Part shown: piece by piece, positions 23,085-34,000 of the stretch | Position numbering within the stretch: position 1 is the first letter of the stretch | How the letters are laid out: every line of letters starts with the position of its first letter | Source of the DNA: Calliphora vicina | Taxonomy: Eukaryota > Arthropoda > Insecta > Diptera > Calliphoridae | Assembly (NCBI RefSeq): GCF_958450345.1 | Contig: NC_088780.1 | Coordinates: 58,811,533-58,875,532 of the forward strand | Direction: 5' to 3' | DNA: 64,000 nt | Notes under the pieces: generated by a model | Told to the model about the DNA's origin: nothing | What the model saw: the letters and a program-made list of their open reading frames with translations, nothing else | Database searches by the model: none | Made by a program: the position numbers and the translations under genes

Positions 23085-23290
23085 CAAAAAATAAAAATCA
23101 TAGTCTGACAAATATGTCTGACAAAAAAATAACAATTATTTCTGACAAAAAAAAAATAAATAAAAATCAAAGTCTGAGAAATATTCTTGACAAAAAACGA
23201 AATAAAAATCAAAGTTTGACAAATATTTCTGACAAAAAAATAAAAATCAAAAAATAACAATTATTTTTGACAAAAAAAAATAAAAATCAA
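23085..23290. repeat. Short tandem repeat, about 40-55-bp units
   Basis: About five diverged repeats of a unit like AATAAAAATCAAAGTCTGAC followed by AAATATTTCTGAC and an A run. The minus-strand frame here (repeated FFVRNICQTLIF) is only the translation of the repeat. Confidence 0.7.
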
Positions 23291-24968
23291 GAATTTAAAA
23301 AGCATGTTATTTTATGAAAATATAGTAGAAAACGATCCAAATGGTATGCTTGACTTGACTCTCCGATATTTTCTTGTGATGGCTTTTTTCCTTTAAAATT
23401 TCAAGAATAATTATTATTTTCGTTGCCTGGTTATAAGGTATTTAGAACGAAGTTTTGCCTCATCCACTTTATAGTCCAGACCGAGTCCCATTCGACTACT
23501 ATTTGATTCGATCGATAGCTAACAATGGCCAATACTTGGAATAAATTAGTGATATTAAAGTATGTAATGATTTATAAGCGGATGTGATAGGGACTTGTCT
23601 TCAATCACTATGTTACCGTTGATGTTAAAATGCTATTGTGTAAATAGTGAAGTGCCAGAATTACGCTTTTTAACACATTACTTGCTGAGATTTTTTGCTT
23701 TAAAGTTGTTCGTCTTTGGTGGCTATTTATTGCATAATGTCTTTTGAAATAATAATAATTTATATACACATTTGTAAATTGTATTTGATTAACGAAATGA
23801 TATATTGTACAGTAGAAAGTAAATTTAAAATAAAACAGCATTTTCTGATTTTACGAGCATGGTTCTTAATATTTAATTTGTGTACCTCAAGCAAAGAAAA
23901 TTAGCATTTAAAACCATTGACTTATTCCGCATGTGTCTTTATATGTTATAATTTTTATATATAGGAGTGTGCTCTTTCCATGTTTTCTATGGATTCTCCT
24001 TCGTAGGTATGCCTACTTCTAGTATTAAGTTTGATTTGATGATTGCTACAGTTCATCAAGAAATGTCCACATTGAACTTGTTTAAAATCGAAAAAGTTTT
24101 TAATCTTGAGGCAAATAGATTAAATTATATTTAGAATTGCAACATCTCATCACATTGCAGAATTTTCCATGTATTACGAAAGAACCAGAAAATGATTTTA
24201 AGACTCTCGTATTACGTGTATGGTGTGGAATCTGTTAACATTGTTGTAGGGTGTAAAATATTCGATATAGTCGAATAAAATACCAAATTAAGTGTAGTCT
24301 TTTGTTTTAATCTATTGTTTGTGTATTTTATTGAATTAGTTTAATACAAAACCCAGTTCGAGTGGTGTTTTTCTTATTTTCATTGATTGTTGCTGGCCGA
24401 AAATTATATTTTGAAGATTAAAAATCGCATTAGAAAAACAAACATTAACATTCTGTGATTATTTGTGTCAAAAATGTCATCAACACTACGTACGAAATTA
24501 TCAAAACTCTATACGAATCTATCAAATTATATAAAAACAAACATGGATTCTTTGGTGGAAATAACAATAATTGCATTATTTTTCGGTGTCATACTTAACA
24601 AATACTTAATATTAAATTAGTCATATGACAATTATATTGAGCTGTCAATAATATATTGCATGTCATTATAATTTGTATGCATCTGGAAGAGGAGAAGTAA
24701 AATGAGAAACGATATGGGTGGTTAAAAACAAACAAAAATCTTCCTAAATTTAAATTGAATTACTATAATATTAAGTTTATTTTTTTTAAATAATTATATG
24801 GAAGAAAAATAAAAAGAAACGCGTAAACGCAATATTAAAAAGAATTTGTCTAGTATATACTTAAATTGAAAACATTGTGTGGTTTGTAAATTAATTTAAA
24901 CACAGAAACGCTTAAACGAAAACAAAACTAAGAATATAATAAATTCTACACTGTTAAGTGTGGAATTA
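23291..24968. other. Intergenic stretch without recognised genes
   Basis: AT-rich. Short frames at 23608-23904 overlap on opposite strands and show no domain. No RNA gene or repeat boundary was recognised. Confidence 0.45.
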
Positions 24969-24969
24969 C

Positions 24970-25196
24970 ACACGGCAAATATTTGCTCAAAAAAGCGTAA
25001 CCACTTTTTTTAGCACAAATTTGTTTGACTTGTTTACTCTTACAAGTGTTTTGTAAGATCAAACAGCATCAAAAAAAATAAAACTCAATTTTTTGTTTTG
25101 AATCATCCTAAGTAAAATAAGTTTTTGAAATAAATAAAAAAATTCAAATGTATTTTATTCAGTGGTTACGTCTTTTTCGTCAAATATTTGTCATGT
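24970..25196. mobile_element. MITE with about 30-bp inverted repeats
   Basis: The left end GGCAAATATTTGCTCAAAAA then GCGTAACCAC is mirrored at the right by GTGGTTACGTCTTTTTCGTC then AAATATTTGTC, allowing a few mismatches. The body is A/T-rich and noncoding. Target duplications are not clear, so the superfamily is unassigned. Confidence 0.6.
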
Positions 25197-26175
25197 ATGA
25201 CCCTGCCTTTACTTTAACTGAATGTTGGTTTCATGGCATAAACTAGAAATTATTGCGGGAAATTTGTATTAATTTAATGCAATTAAGAAATTTTTAACTA
25301 ATTTATTAAAAGTTTTATACACAGAAAAAACTATATTGCAATTCAAACATTTATCACATATTAAACTGGTTTCAATTATTTCATAATTGAATCAAGTACT
25401 CATGTACTCAAAAACAAAATTTTCTGATATTTTCTATTGAATTTTGAGTTTTGAATTTGATAATGGAATATACAATTTTCGTTATTGGTTGTTACTAGTT
25501 AATAATATAGAGTATGTATATCTGCAATAGCTTTTTCTTATAGTAATAAAAATGCAATTTGATAGTTTTAATAATTTTTACAAATTATTTCAATAATAAC
25601 AAATATAAGTTTAAAATATAAAGTTAAGGCATGCATACATATATCCATTTTCTCACCATTTGAACCAGTAATTTGATCAATAACCTTTTCTTAGAACGGT
25701 TATACAGATTGTTCCTCCAGTATTGTTCTTGAATGAGTTCCTTTTACACTGGACGCATTTGATGACGAAAAGAGTCCACTTGAAATCCTGTTAAAAAGTG
25801 TTTTTGAAAAGTTTTTTATATAAAATTTATGTCCAATTGTTTGTTCTATAGCCATAGATTATAGTTTCACATTAAACTTACCATGTAGAATGCTCCAATT
25901 TCATCATAATTTATAAAAGAAAACATATTTTTTATGAAATAAAAATTTGTATATTTTTCTTTATTTTTTATTTTATTGACACATTTATTTTTGTTACTTT
26001 CAATATAATATTCCCATTGAATTTTAACATGAAATTGTTAATAAATATCTAAAATAAATTGTTGATATGAGTATCAAAAAAATATATTAAATAAAAAAAT
26101 TATTGAAAATTTAAATCAAATTTCAAACAAATTTTTTTATTTTAATTACTTAATAACTGTTACCATTTTTTCTGT
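25197..26175. other. AT-rich intergenic stretch
   Basis: No coding exon, RNA gene or defined repeat recognised. Confidence 0.4.
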
Positions 26176-26760
26176 GTAGTGGGGACGGTAATTTGCGTTT
26201 GTGCTGATGTTTGTAACGCCCAAAAATATTAGTCTAACACCCACCTTAATAGCCCTGACAGACATGTGGTTTCTATACCACGATATGTATGTATGTATAC
26301 TATGTACATATTCATAGTATACGAACCAGCTTTACACCATAGTGTTTGATGGTTTAATTATAGTATAGGTTGACACACATGTAGTATACTACGCTAGTAT
26401 AGTATACAAATCCTATGTCTGTCAGGTCTATAAAGTATACCGGTGGCTTGACTGTCCATGTAAACCTTGTGTGCAAAACACAGATCTCAATTTTAAAGAT
26501 ATTTCAATAAAATTAGGTACATACAACAGACCTTTTTGTCATTAAAAAAGTCTGATTTATATAGGAATCTACATAAATTTATTTTATGTAAAAGGAAATC
26601 ACATTTAAAATTTTCCTTGCAGATCAATTCATACTTCACCATAGCTTCCATATAAGGTCCACTTCCAAAAATCACTTCGATGAGCATAAATCTTTTAGAA
26701 ATGTTGGTAACCACATAAAATTTAATTTAAAATAAGTTTCATATTTTTTCTGTGTATCGT
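26176..26760 (+). repeat. Type B Helentron-like fragment
   Basis: Contains GTGGGGACGGTAATTTGC, ATATTAGTCTAACACCCACC and CATAGCTTCCATATAAGGTC, all blocks of the type B family. It is interrupted by a MITE at 26254-26426 and lacks an intact 3' hairpin. Confidence 0.55.
26254..26426. mobile_element. MITE with CCTGACAGACAT ends
   Basis: 173 bp; the left end CCTGACAGACAT is mirrored by ATGTCTGTCAGG, and the inverted repeat continues through the interior (GTATACTA / TAGTATAC), so the whole element can fold. No convincing target duplication is seen. Confidence 0.65.
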
Positions 26761-26889
26761 TACCTTAATATAGAAAGACCCTAACTCGTGTTTTTTAAGT
26801 CGAGATTTTCTGATTAAGTATGATATATTTTTGGTGATCTCAGTTTTTACATGGGGCATTCGTGTATATTCGCGTTTTTATATATGTAT

Positions 26890-28575
26890 GTACAAGGGGG
26901 CAACTATGATCATTCTCAAAAACTTGTTTTTGCGTCTTTGGATCTTTTCTACATTTGACGCTGAGGCCGTGTCCCATAGCTATATGTCATAACACCATAT
27001 CGGTTTTATGACCATGTTATAAAGTAAAAGTTTACAATCTAAACTAAGCGTAGAGTTCCTGCCAATGAGCCAATTAATTTGAATTGATTTCAATTACATT
27101 TGAGTCATCTTTGCATCTATATGACTTTTCCATGTAAGGCGAAGATCGAGATGTATGTTATTTAACTTCGATTGTTGAATTATTGTTTGGTAATTGATAT
27201 GATTCTCTACGCAATGTAAATGTAACATGTGTAAATTTTTGCTCGTTGACTTTAATTTTCCATTGTTTTAACCCTTTTTCTACTGCAAATATGTGATTTT
27301 GTAAGTAACGAGATGATTCTTGAGGGTTTTCATGAATGCTTAGAATAGCTGTATCGCTAGCAAATGTTGATGTACATATGTGTGCGATTTTTAGACGAAT
27401 ATGTTTATCAAATATAAAAAGGGTCCCAGGATACTGCCTTGGGGAACTCCAGCTTAAATGGGTTGCGGAGTACTTAAAAAGTCTCCTTCTTTAATCTTAA
27501 ATGTTCGACCAGTTAAATAGCTTTCCAATAGCTTATGTGTGTTAGCCGGTAAATTTTTACTTAATTTGTACATTAAACCATCTTGCCATACTTTATCAAA
27601 TGCTAGAGAAATGTCGATAAAGAGTGCGGAACAATATTTTTTTCCTTCTAACGTTTTTCTCACAATATTTACAAATCTATGAGTTTGTTCGATAGTACTG
27701 TGTTTTCTTCTAACTCCAAATTGATGAATCGGAATACAATTGTTTTCAACTAACATCGGATACAACTTGTTCATAAGTAACTTCTCAAAAAGCTTTGGTA
27801 TATTAAACAATAAGCTGATGGGTTTGTATGATTCTACTTTTGTGTGATATTTTCCCGGCTTAGGTATCATGGTAACCACTGAAACCTTCTATTCTGTAAG
27901 ATAATACTAAACTCGTAATATAGCATTCAAAATAAAAAGAATTATTTTTATTTCTATCCGGGGTATTTCCATAAGCATCTTGTTACTGATTTTGTAAATA
28001 CCAGGCACTTTCTTGGAGTTTAAATCAATAAAAGCCTTTTCTCTCGAATCTCAAAATGTAGGGGTACGTCTGCTCCAAAATGGGGTACAACAGGTGACAT
28101 CTCAAGGGGGGCCTACATATGACAGATCTTTTAAGACATTTTGTGGCATAATGAGTAATTCGATTGCGGGGTTGCGTCTAGGCTTTCTATATTTTTATTC
28201 ACTGCTTTTTAAGTCTTTTTATTGTGCAATTGTCAATCTCTAACTCTTCTTTTTTCATTTAAGAGCCGTTCGACATCAGCAGAATAAATTCTATTATATC
28301 TAATTTGTCGGAGGGGTTTGGGTAGCATGTTTAGCCACCAGTTTGAAATTTTTATCGAAATTGATAAGAGATTGATCGATGTTTTCTGGTGTTCTTAGCG
28401 GTATGTTTTCCGCGCAATGTGTAGGTACTGAGGTATTTTTTATATTTGAGCCAATTAATTCTTGTGCCTGTCTTCGCTAAATTATCATTCGGGGATACAA
28501 TTTTGCGGGGGCTCAATAATGTAACAATAGGAGAGTAGGTGAGTGATCTAAAGATAGTTCCAGATAGTTTCATCA
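26890..28575 (-). mobile_element. Jockey-type non-LTR retrotransposon relic (copy 2)
   Basis: Minus strand, colinear with copy 1. The best-preserved part (27879-27454) reads the RT fingers and palm: IPKPGKYHTKVESYKPISLL, FIDISLAFDKVW, then YLTGRTFKIKEGDFLS. It continues in another frame with a PQGSILGPFLYLI-like block, TFASDTAILS, and a 3' segment like Jockey (WDTASASNVEKIQRRKNKFL) ending near 26895. The 5' side is cut at about 28575, without the endonuclease. Frameshifts make it nonfunctional, and the catalytic FADD box reads FASD, as in copy 1. Confidence 0.82.
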
Positions 28576-29384
28576 AGCTAAATTAATAACATATATATAT
28601 TTGATCAAAATGCTAAAACAAAACTAAAAAAAATTTAGATTTTTATTGAAAAATCTAATTACCTAAATAATTTCCAAAATCCCACAATTAGTATTTTTCA
28701 ATTTATGACTTTATTTACGGCACCGATGTCCGGGCTATAAATTTCCTTTATTTATTATAAAATTTGTTGGAATAATTGACCCCATATAATGGATACTCTC
28801 GAAAATCATTTTACGGTAAATCTCTTACAAATATTGGTATAGAGACAAAGTTCGTTTACCAAATTTTGTAAGAATCGCTCCTTTTTTGACCCTAGGCCTC
28901 TACCGAAAATCACTTTAATTTTATAAATGTTAACATTGAATAAAATTCGACATAAATATTTGATCAATCAGTAATTGATCCAAGACAACTGGAGAACATT
29001 TTTATATAAATCTTGTGCAAATATTTGAAACGAACAGAAAAAAATTCATAATTGGAATGAATTTATTAATTAATATATTAATCAAACATGACTTTTCCCA
29101 AACTTGGCTTTTTTACATAAATTTGTTGATATTTTATAATAAATTGCATTACAGTTGCATTGTGTAGTGATTTAGTTAAAATATTTTTGTATAAAGGTTA
29201 TATATTGACCAATCATTCAAGATTAATCAACAAAATCTGAAACGTAAAAATATCATTAAACATGCATTAATATTCTTTCTGCTCCAAAAAATTCAGTTAA
29301 TTTCGCGCATACTTTCTAATTTTGTAGCTGAATATCATAAAAAATGTTTGCAAGGAAAATTTCAAATATTGTTAAACAACATTT
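28576..29384. other. Intergenic DNA with a type B repeat scrap
   Basis: Around 28770-28990, sequences such as CCCATATAATGGATACTCTC and GAAAATCATTTTACGG resemble degraded type B repeats. Nothing coding. Confidence 0.4.
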
Positions 29385-30676
29385 CGTCACCTAAAATGCA
29401 AAATAACGTAGCATCACTTTTCATAAGTTTATAGGAGAAGCAAAAAACGATATAAAATGAAAACTACTAGATATTGAAACAAAATTTTCAAATCTGACTT
29501 ACAATGAAACTAGAAATATAATTTATAAAAAAATAATGTTTTTTAGCTATGTTTGTTACGTTTTTTTTGAATTGTTATTTTCTAAAACCAAAATAACGTA
29601 TCATTAAATAAATTTGTATGAAAAAATAAAAATTTAAATAAAAGTATTTTTTTTATTTTAAATAAAAGCAGTTGTAGATATTTCTATATTTTTTTTTTTT
29701 TTTTTAATTACTAACAACTACTTATTTAAACTAAAAGTTACTTCATTGAATATTCATAAAGACTGCAAAAAACATTCAATTGCTACAAATTTATTAAAAA
29801 ATATTAGGAAACTACGTTAAATAAGGTAAAATACTATTTATGAATTAATTACTCAAAACGTATACGTTATTTTGTTTAAAAAAATCGTGCACTTGATGAC
29901 ACATTGCACAGTGGTTTAGAAACTTTTTTTTTTTGGAAATAATTCGGTATCTCGGGAACTATTGGAGATATTAGTTTGGATAGGTCTGGGGGATACTGTG
30001 TCCGCTTAAGTGAGCCCAATTTTACTTTACATGCTTTTGCATTAAGTTTTCTTTCCGGAACATATAAAAATTGTATATAGTCCCAAAGAAAATTTGTTTC
30101 TACAAAAGAAAAAATATAGGGACTTTTTTAGGAAAAATCGTAAAAAATTAGGCCCATTTTACATGTTCCAACTTTGGATGCGTGTAACTTTTTACACGGA
30201 CGAGATAACTGTTACCAAGTTTTTTTATTTTATTTAGAATTTTATTGCCAATATAGCTGATATTTTGAAAAAAAAATTCGACCCTCCGTAGGGCCGCCAT
30301 ATTTAAAAAACAAAAAAAAATCGAGCAAAATTAAAAAAAAAAAAATAATTAAACCTAAATATCTCTTGGCCCGTATTACCCCTAGGAAGCTGAACAAATG
30401 TAATTCAACTCAAAAACACCTCAGCTCTAACCATGTGAATATATATGTGTAATAATATCTCCAATAGTTCCCGAGATACCGAATTATTTCCAAAAAAAAA
30501 AAGTTTCTAAACCACTGTGCATTGTTTTAAATTTTGGCTATAACTTGGTTATTTTTGATAGTAACAGTTTAAAATTTTGTACAAATACATATGTAATATA
30601 ATGTAGTGAATTGTAATCAATAATAAAATCAATTTCGAGTTTTTTTATGTTACATTGTTTTGCATTTTAGGTGACG
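29385..30676. mobile_element. Inverted-repeat element hosting a Transib-like insertion
   Basis: The left end GTCACCTAAAATGCAAAA is mirrored by TTTTGCATTTTAGGTGAC at the right. Without the 613-bp nested element, the host would be about 0.67 kb, noncoding, with several AAAATAACGTA subterminal motifs. Its own target duplication is not evident. Confidence 0.6.
29907..30519. mobile_element. Transib-like nonautonomous element, 613 bp
   Basis: Begins CACAGTGGTTTAGAAAC and ends with its complement; the inverted repeats extend about 70 bp through CGGTATCTCGGGAACTATTG. It is flanked by exact 5-bp duplications CATTG (29902-29906 and 30520-30524). CACAGTG termini and a 5-bp duplication fit the Transib superfamily, ancestor of RAG1. 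No transposase is encoded. Confidence 0.78.
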
Positions 30677-31005
30677 ATATATAAGCATAGCAGATTTTAT
30701 TTTAAAACAAAAAATCTGAACAAAATCATACTATTTATGCTATGAAATGAAAATCGTAGTACTAAGTAAGGTATTAAGATAATGGAAGCTATATTCTTAT
30801 TTTTTTAGTCCCGCTTAAGTTTTGAAAATTATGTAATTCATAAATTGTCCCGCTTTTTTTAACAATAAAATTATCATCGCTATGTATAAAACTTAGATTG
30901 AGTTCCATGCAAACTTGGAATTCCAGATAGTCATCAATAAACTGTTGGCTATGCTAAAAACGTAATCCCAAATAATAAGTATAATTCTATTTAAAATAAC
31001 AAACA

Positions 31006-31011
31006 TTTATT
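31006..31011 (-). terminator. Candidate polyadenylation signal of Gnmt
   Basis: AATAAA on the minus strand about 70 nt past the Gnmt stop codon, at a usual distance for a short 3' untranslated region. Confidence 0.5.
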
Positions 31012-31079
31012 TAATAAAATCTACATATTTACTATATATTTTTTTTGAGATTATTTAACTATTTTACTATAAACTAAAC

Positions 31080-34000
31080 CTAATTTAAATTCTTTTCAAT
31101 TAAATGAATATAGAAGGCAGGATTTTTAATGACATTAAGATCTTTGAAATCACCAAACAATTGATGTTCCGAGTGGCTTCCGAAGATTTCTTTAAGAATT
31201 TCAGTGAATCTCTTCAACTCATGGGGATAGTAGGACAAACGGAATTCACTGCTCAAGTTGTTGGCTGCAATCAAATAGTCCATGGTGACCATAGCTGGTT
31301 TGCCGCAATAGAATAATACAGATGTCTTGATATCAGCGGTATGGCTTGTCTGAAATTATGCAATTGACAACAGTAAGATTAATATAAATAAAAAATATTA
31401 AAATAGGGGGTATAAAAAAAGACTGTAAAATATAGTGAATCTTTATCATGCATTCTACTAAGTATGTATGACAAATTACCTAAATTTAATAGTACGAGTT
31501 TGTACTTATAAATGCATGATTCTTGTTTGTTTGTTTCTTGTTTTTTTTATTATTTTTTTTTATTAAAGGTCAATGTCACAGATTGATAAGAAGTTATATA
31601 CATATATTTCCGAATAGAATATCGTGCATATGTTGAATGTACTTTTATAATTTAATTTCCGTGGTACTATTATCAAATTTCTTTAAGTAAACGACCGGTT
31701 TGTTCTAGTTTTGAATACAATTTCTAAAACATATGTTTAGAATTTGTTTTTTTCTAAAAACAAACCAATTAAGAAAATGATTTGACTAGGGGTCACTCAT
31801 ACTATCAGTAAATATGTTTTTGCAATGAACTACTTATTTATATTGACGTCAAGATAAAATGGAAATGAAAACTAATTTCTGTTAGGGGCATTTCCTTGTA
31901 AGAACTATCGGAAGATGTATATATTTGAACTGGTGCAAACTTATAATACGTGGAACAAAACAAAAAAAATGGCGATTGTACCACTCAGTTGACATGTCCA
32001 AAGCAAGTCCAATGTATATTAACTTTATGTTTAAAAAATAGGCTTTTTTATATTATTTGTATATAATTTAATCAAGATGCTTGCAGTTAGTGTTCCTTAG
32101 ATTTTAAACCGTTTTTGTATTACTAAAACCCAATTTTTACTTGTATAACTAAAGATAATATCTGATTTTAAATTTCAATGGTGCCTATAAAGATGCTTCA
32201 CTTAATTATTTTACTGAACTACTTTGTAATTCGAAGATAAAATATTTGAAATAATCCCGGAATATTTCAAGATCCCGAAATTTAAAAATAGCCTCATTTG
32301 ATATATGTGTCAATATAATGTTTCTATTGTATCAAATCCTAATATACAGAAGGCTTAATGATTTGTTGACTAACAAAATATCTACATACATAAATACCTA
32401 TTAACTTTTTTTATCTCATAGAAAATAAAATCCACTTACATTATAATAAATACTTTTAGCGGGTGTAGAACCAGTTTCCAAAATGTTATCATAATTACGG
32501 TGATCAATCAAAAGCATACCACCGGGTTTCAAGCACTTTTCAAAGTTCTTAATGGCTTGTTTGTGCAACAATTGCTGAGGGGATGAATCCATTAAATGGG
32601 CAAATGAGTTGCCCAAGCAAACGACAGCATCGAAACCAGTTCCAACGACATCCTTAATTTCGTCATAAAGAGTCAACCAATTGGCTTCTTCAATAACTGC
32701 AGGAATAAACATTTTCAAATAAGGCATAATTTTTAGTAAAACATATTGAACGTGAAAATATATAAAGGACACTTACTCCACTTATCGAAGGAAGCTTCCT
32801 TGCGACGGCTCCAGCGTTCCTTCAAGGCATATTTCAACATTTTGTCAGAGGCATCTACGGAAACAACTTCAAAGCCCTCCTCCAATAACATAATGGAGTC
32901 AACGCTGTAAGAAAAGATAATTTCAAAAGAAAAATTAATAAAAAGTTATAAAAATCCATACATTTCGGGAAGTGCGGTTAGTATTATTGTGAAAATTAGT
33001 ATTCAGTCTAATCGGATAATTTTAACCCTTTTTTCTATACCAAAAATAAATTTAAATCTTAATAATTTCTTATTTTTCTTAAAGTTGCAGTATTATTTCT
33101 GACTGATTCGTAGCAAAAAAAAAACAGTCGACACAAATGAACTATAATTTAAATAACCGATTTTTTTCAGCCAAAACAAAGAATTCGATCATTAAGATTC
33201 AATCAGTTGATTAGCAATAAATTCGATTAAAACAACTTAAAGAATCTTAATAATTAAACTTATAAAATTGAAATTGGTTTATATACATTCTGATTTGAAA
33301 GAAGTATTAGTTCTTAGTATTTATATTTACTATATTTATAGTAAATTAGTCACCTGAATCGTTAACGTATGGTAGTATCTAACCAAACAATCCGTTTGTC
33401 TCTTTGCGATTGGGTGGTTAGTTTACTAACCATATTTTCTATAGTCTTTAAAATATAGTTTATTGGCATCTATTGCCATTTTGCTAAACAATTGTATTTT
33501 TTGAAGTCATCGTTTATGATTTTTTGCAAAACTTTGCCGTTAGGTTGCTCTGGTTAGTTAAATATATTAATTTGAAAATATTGTAAAAATCAGAGTGTTT
33601 ATTGTTCATCGAATTCAGTGTTACTTTGGTATTTCGGTTGTTTGGTCAGAAAATTTAGTAAAAAATATTCGATTTCAAAAAAATTTATAGGAAACAAAAA
33701 TTTGTATCATAATTATTTTTAAAACCAACCGCCACGGTGGTTAGTAAACTAACCATTTCACTCTACAAAAACCTTGGAATGGGGTTGTTTTTCATGTTTT
33801 GATTTTATTTGTCTTACTCTTTATAATAAACCAACTCTGATTAAAGTAAAAATGCAATTGTTTTGATTTTAAACTTATACACAAAAAAGCGTGGCTGAAG
33901 GAGTTATACTGATAACGGGTTCTGTAAGTCCTTACAAATCAATCAGTTATTATAATCCTTTAATAATATCAAAGTAATGACTTATATAACTACCTATCTA

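Noticed and set aside
23085..23290. Regular A-rich repeats considered as a CRISPR-like array
   Set aside because: Units are contiguous and low-complexity without unique spacers, and the host is an animal.
31104..31316. Plus-strand 70-codon frame opposite the Gnmt 3' exon
   Set aside because: Shadow of the conserved Gnmt coding exon.
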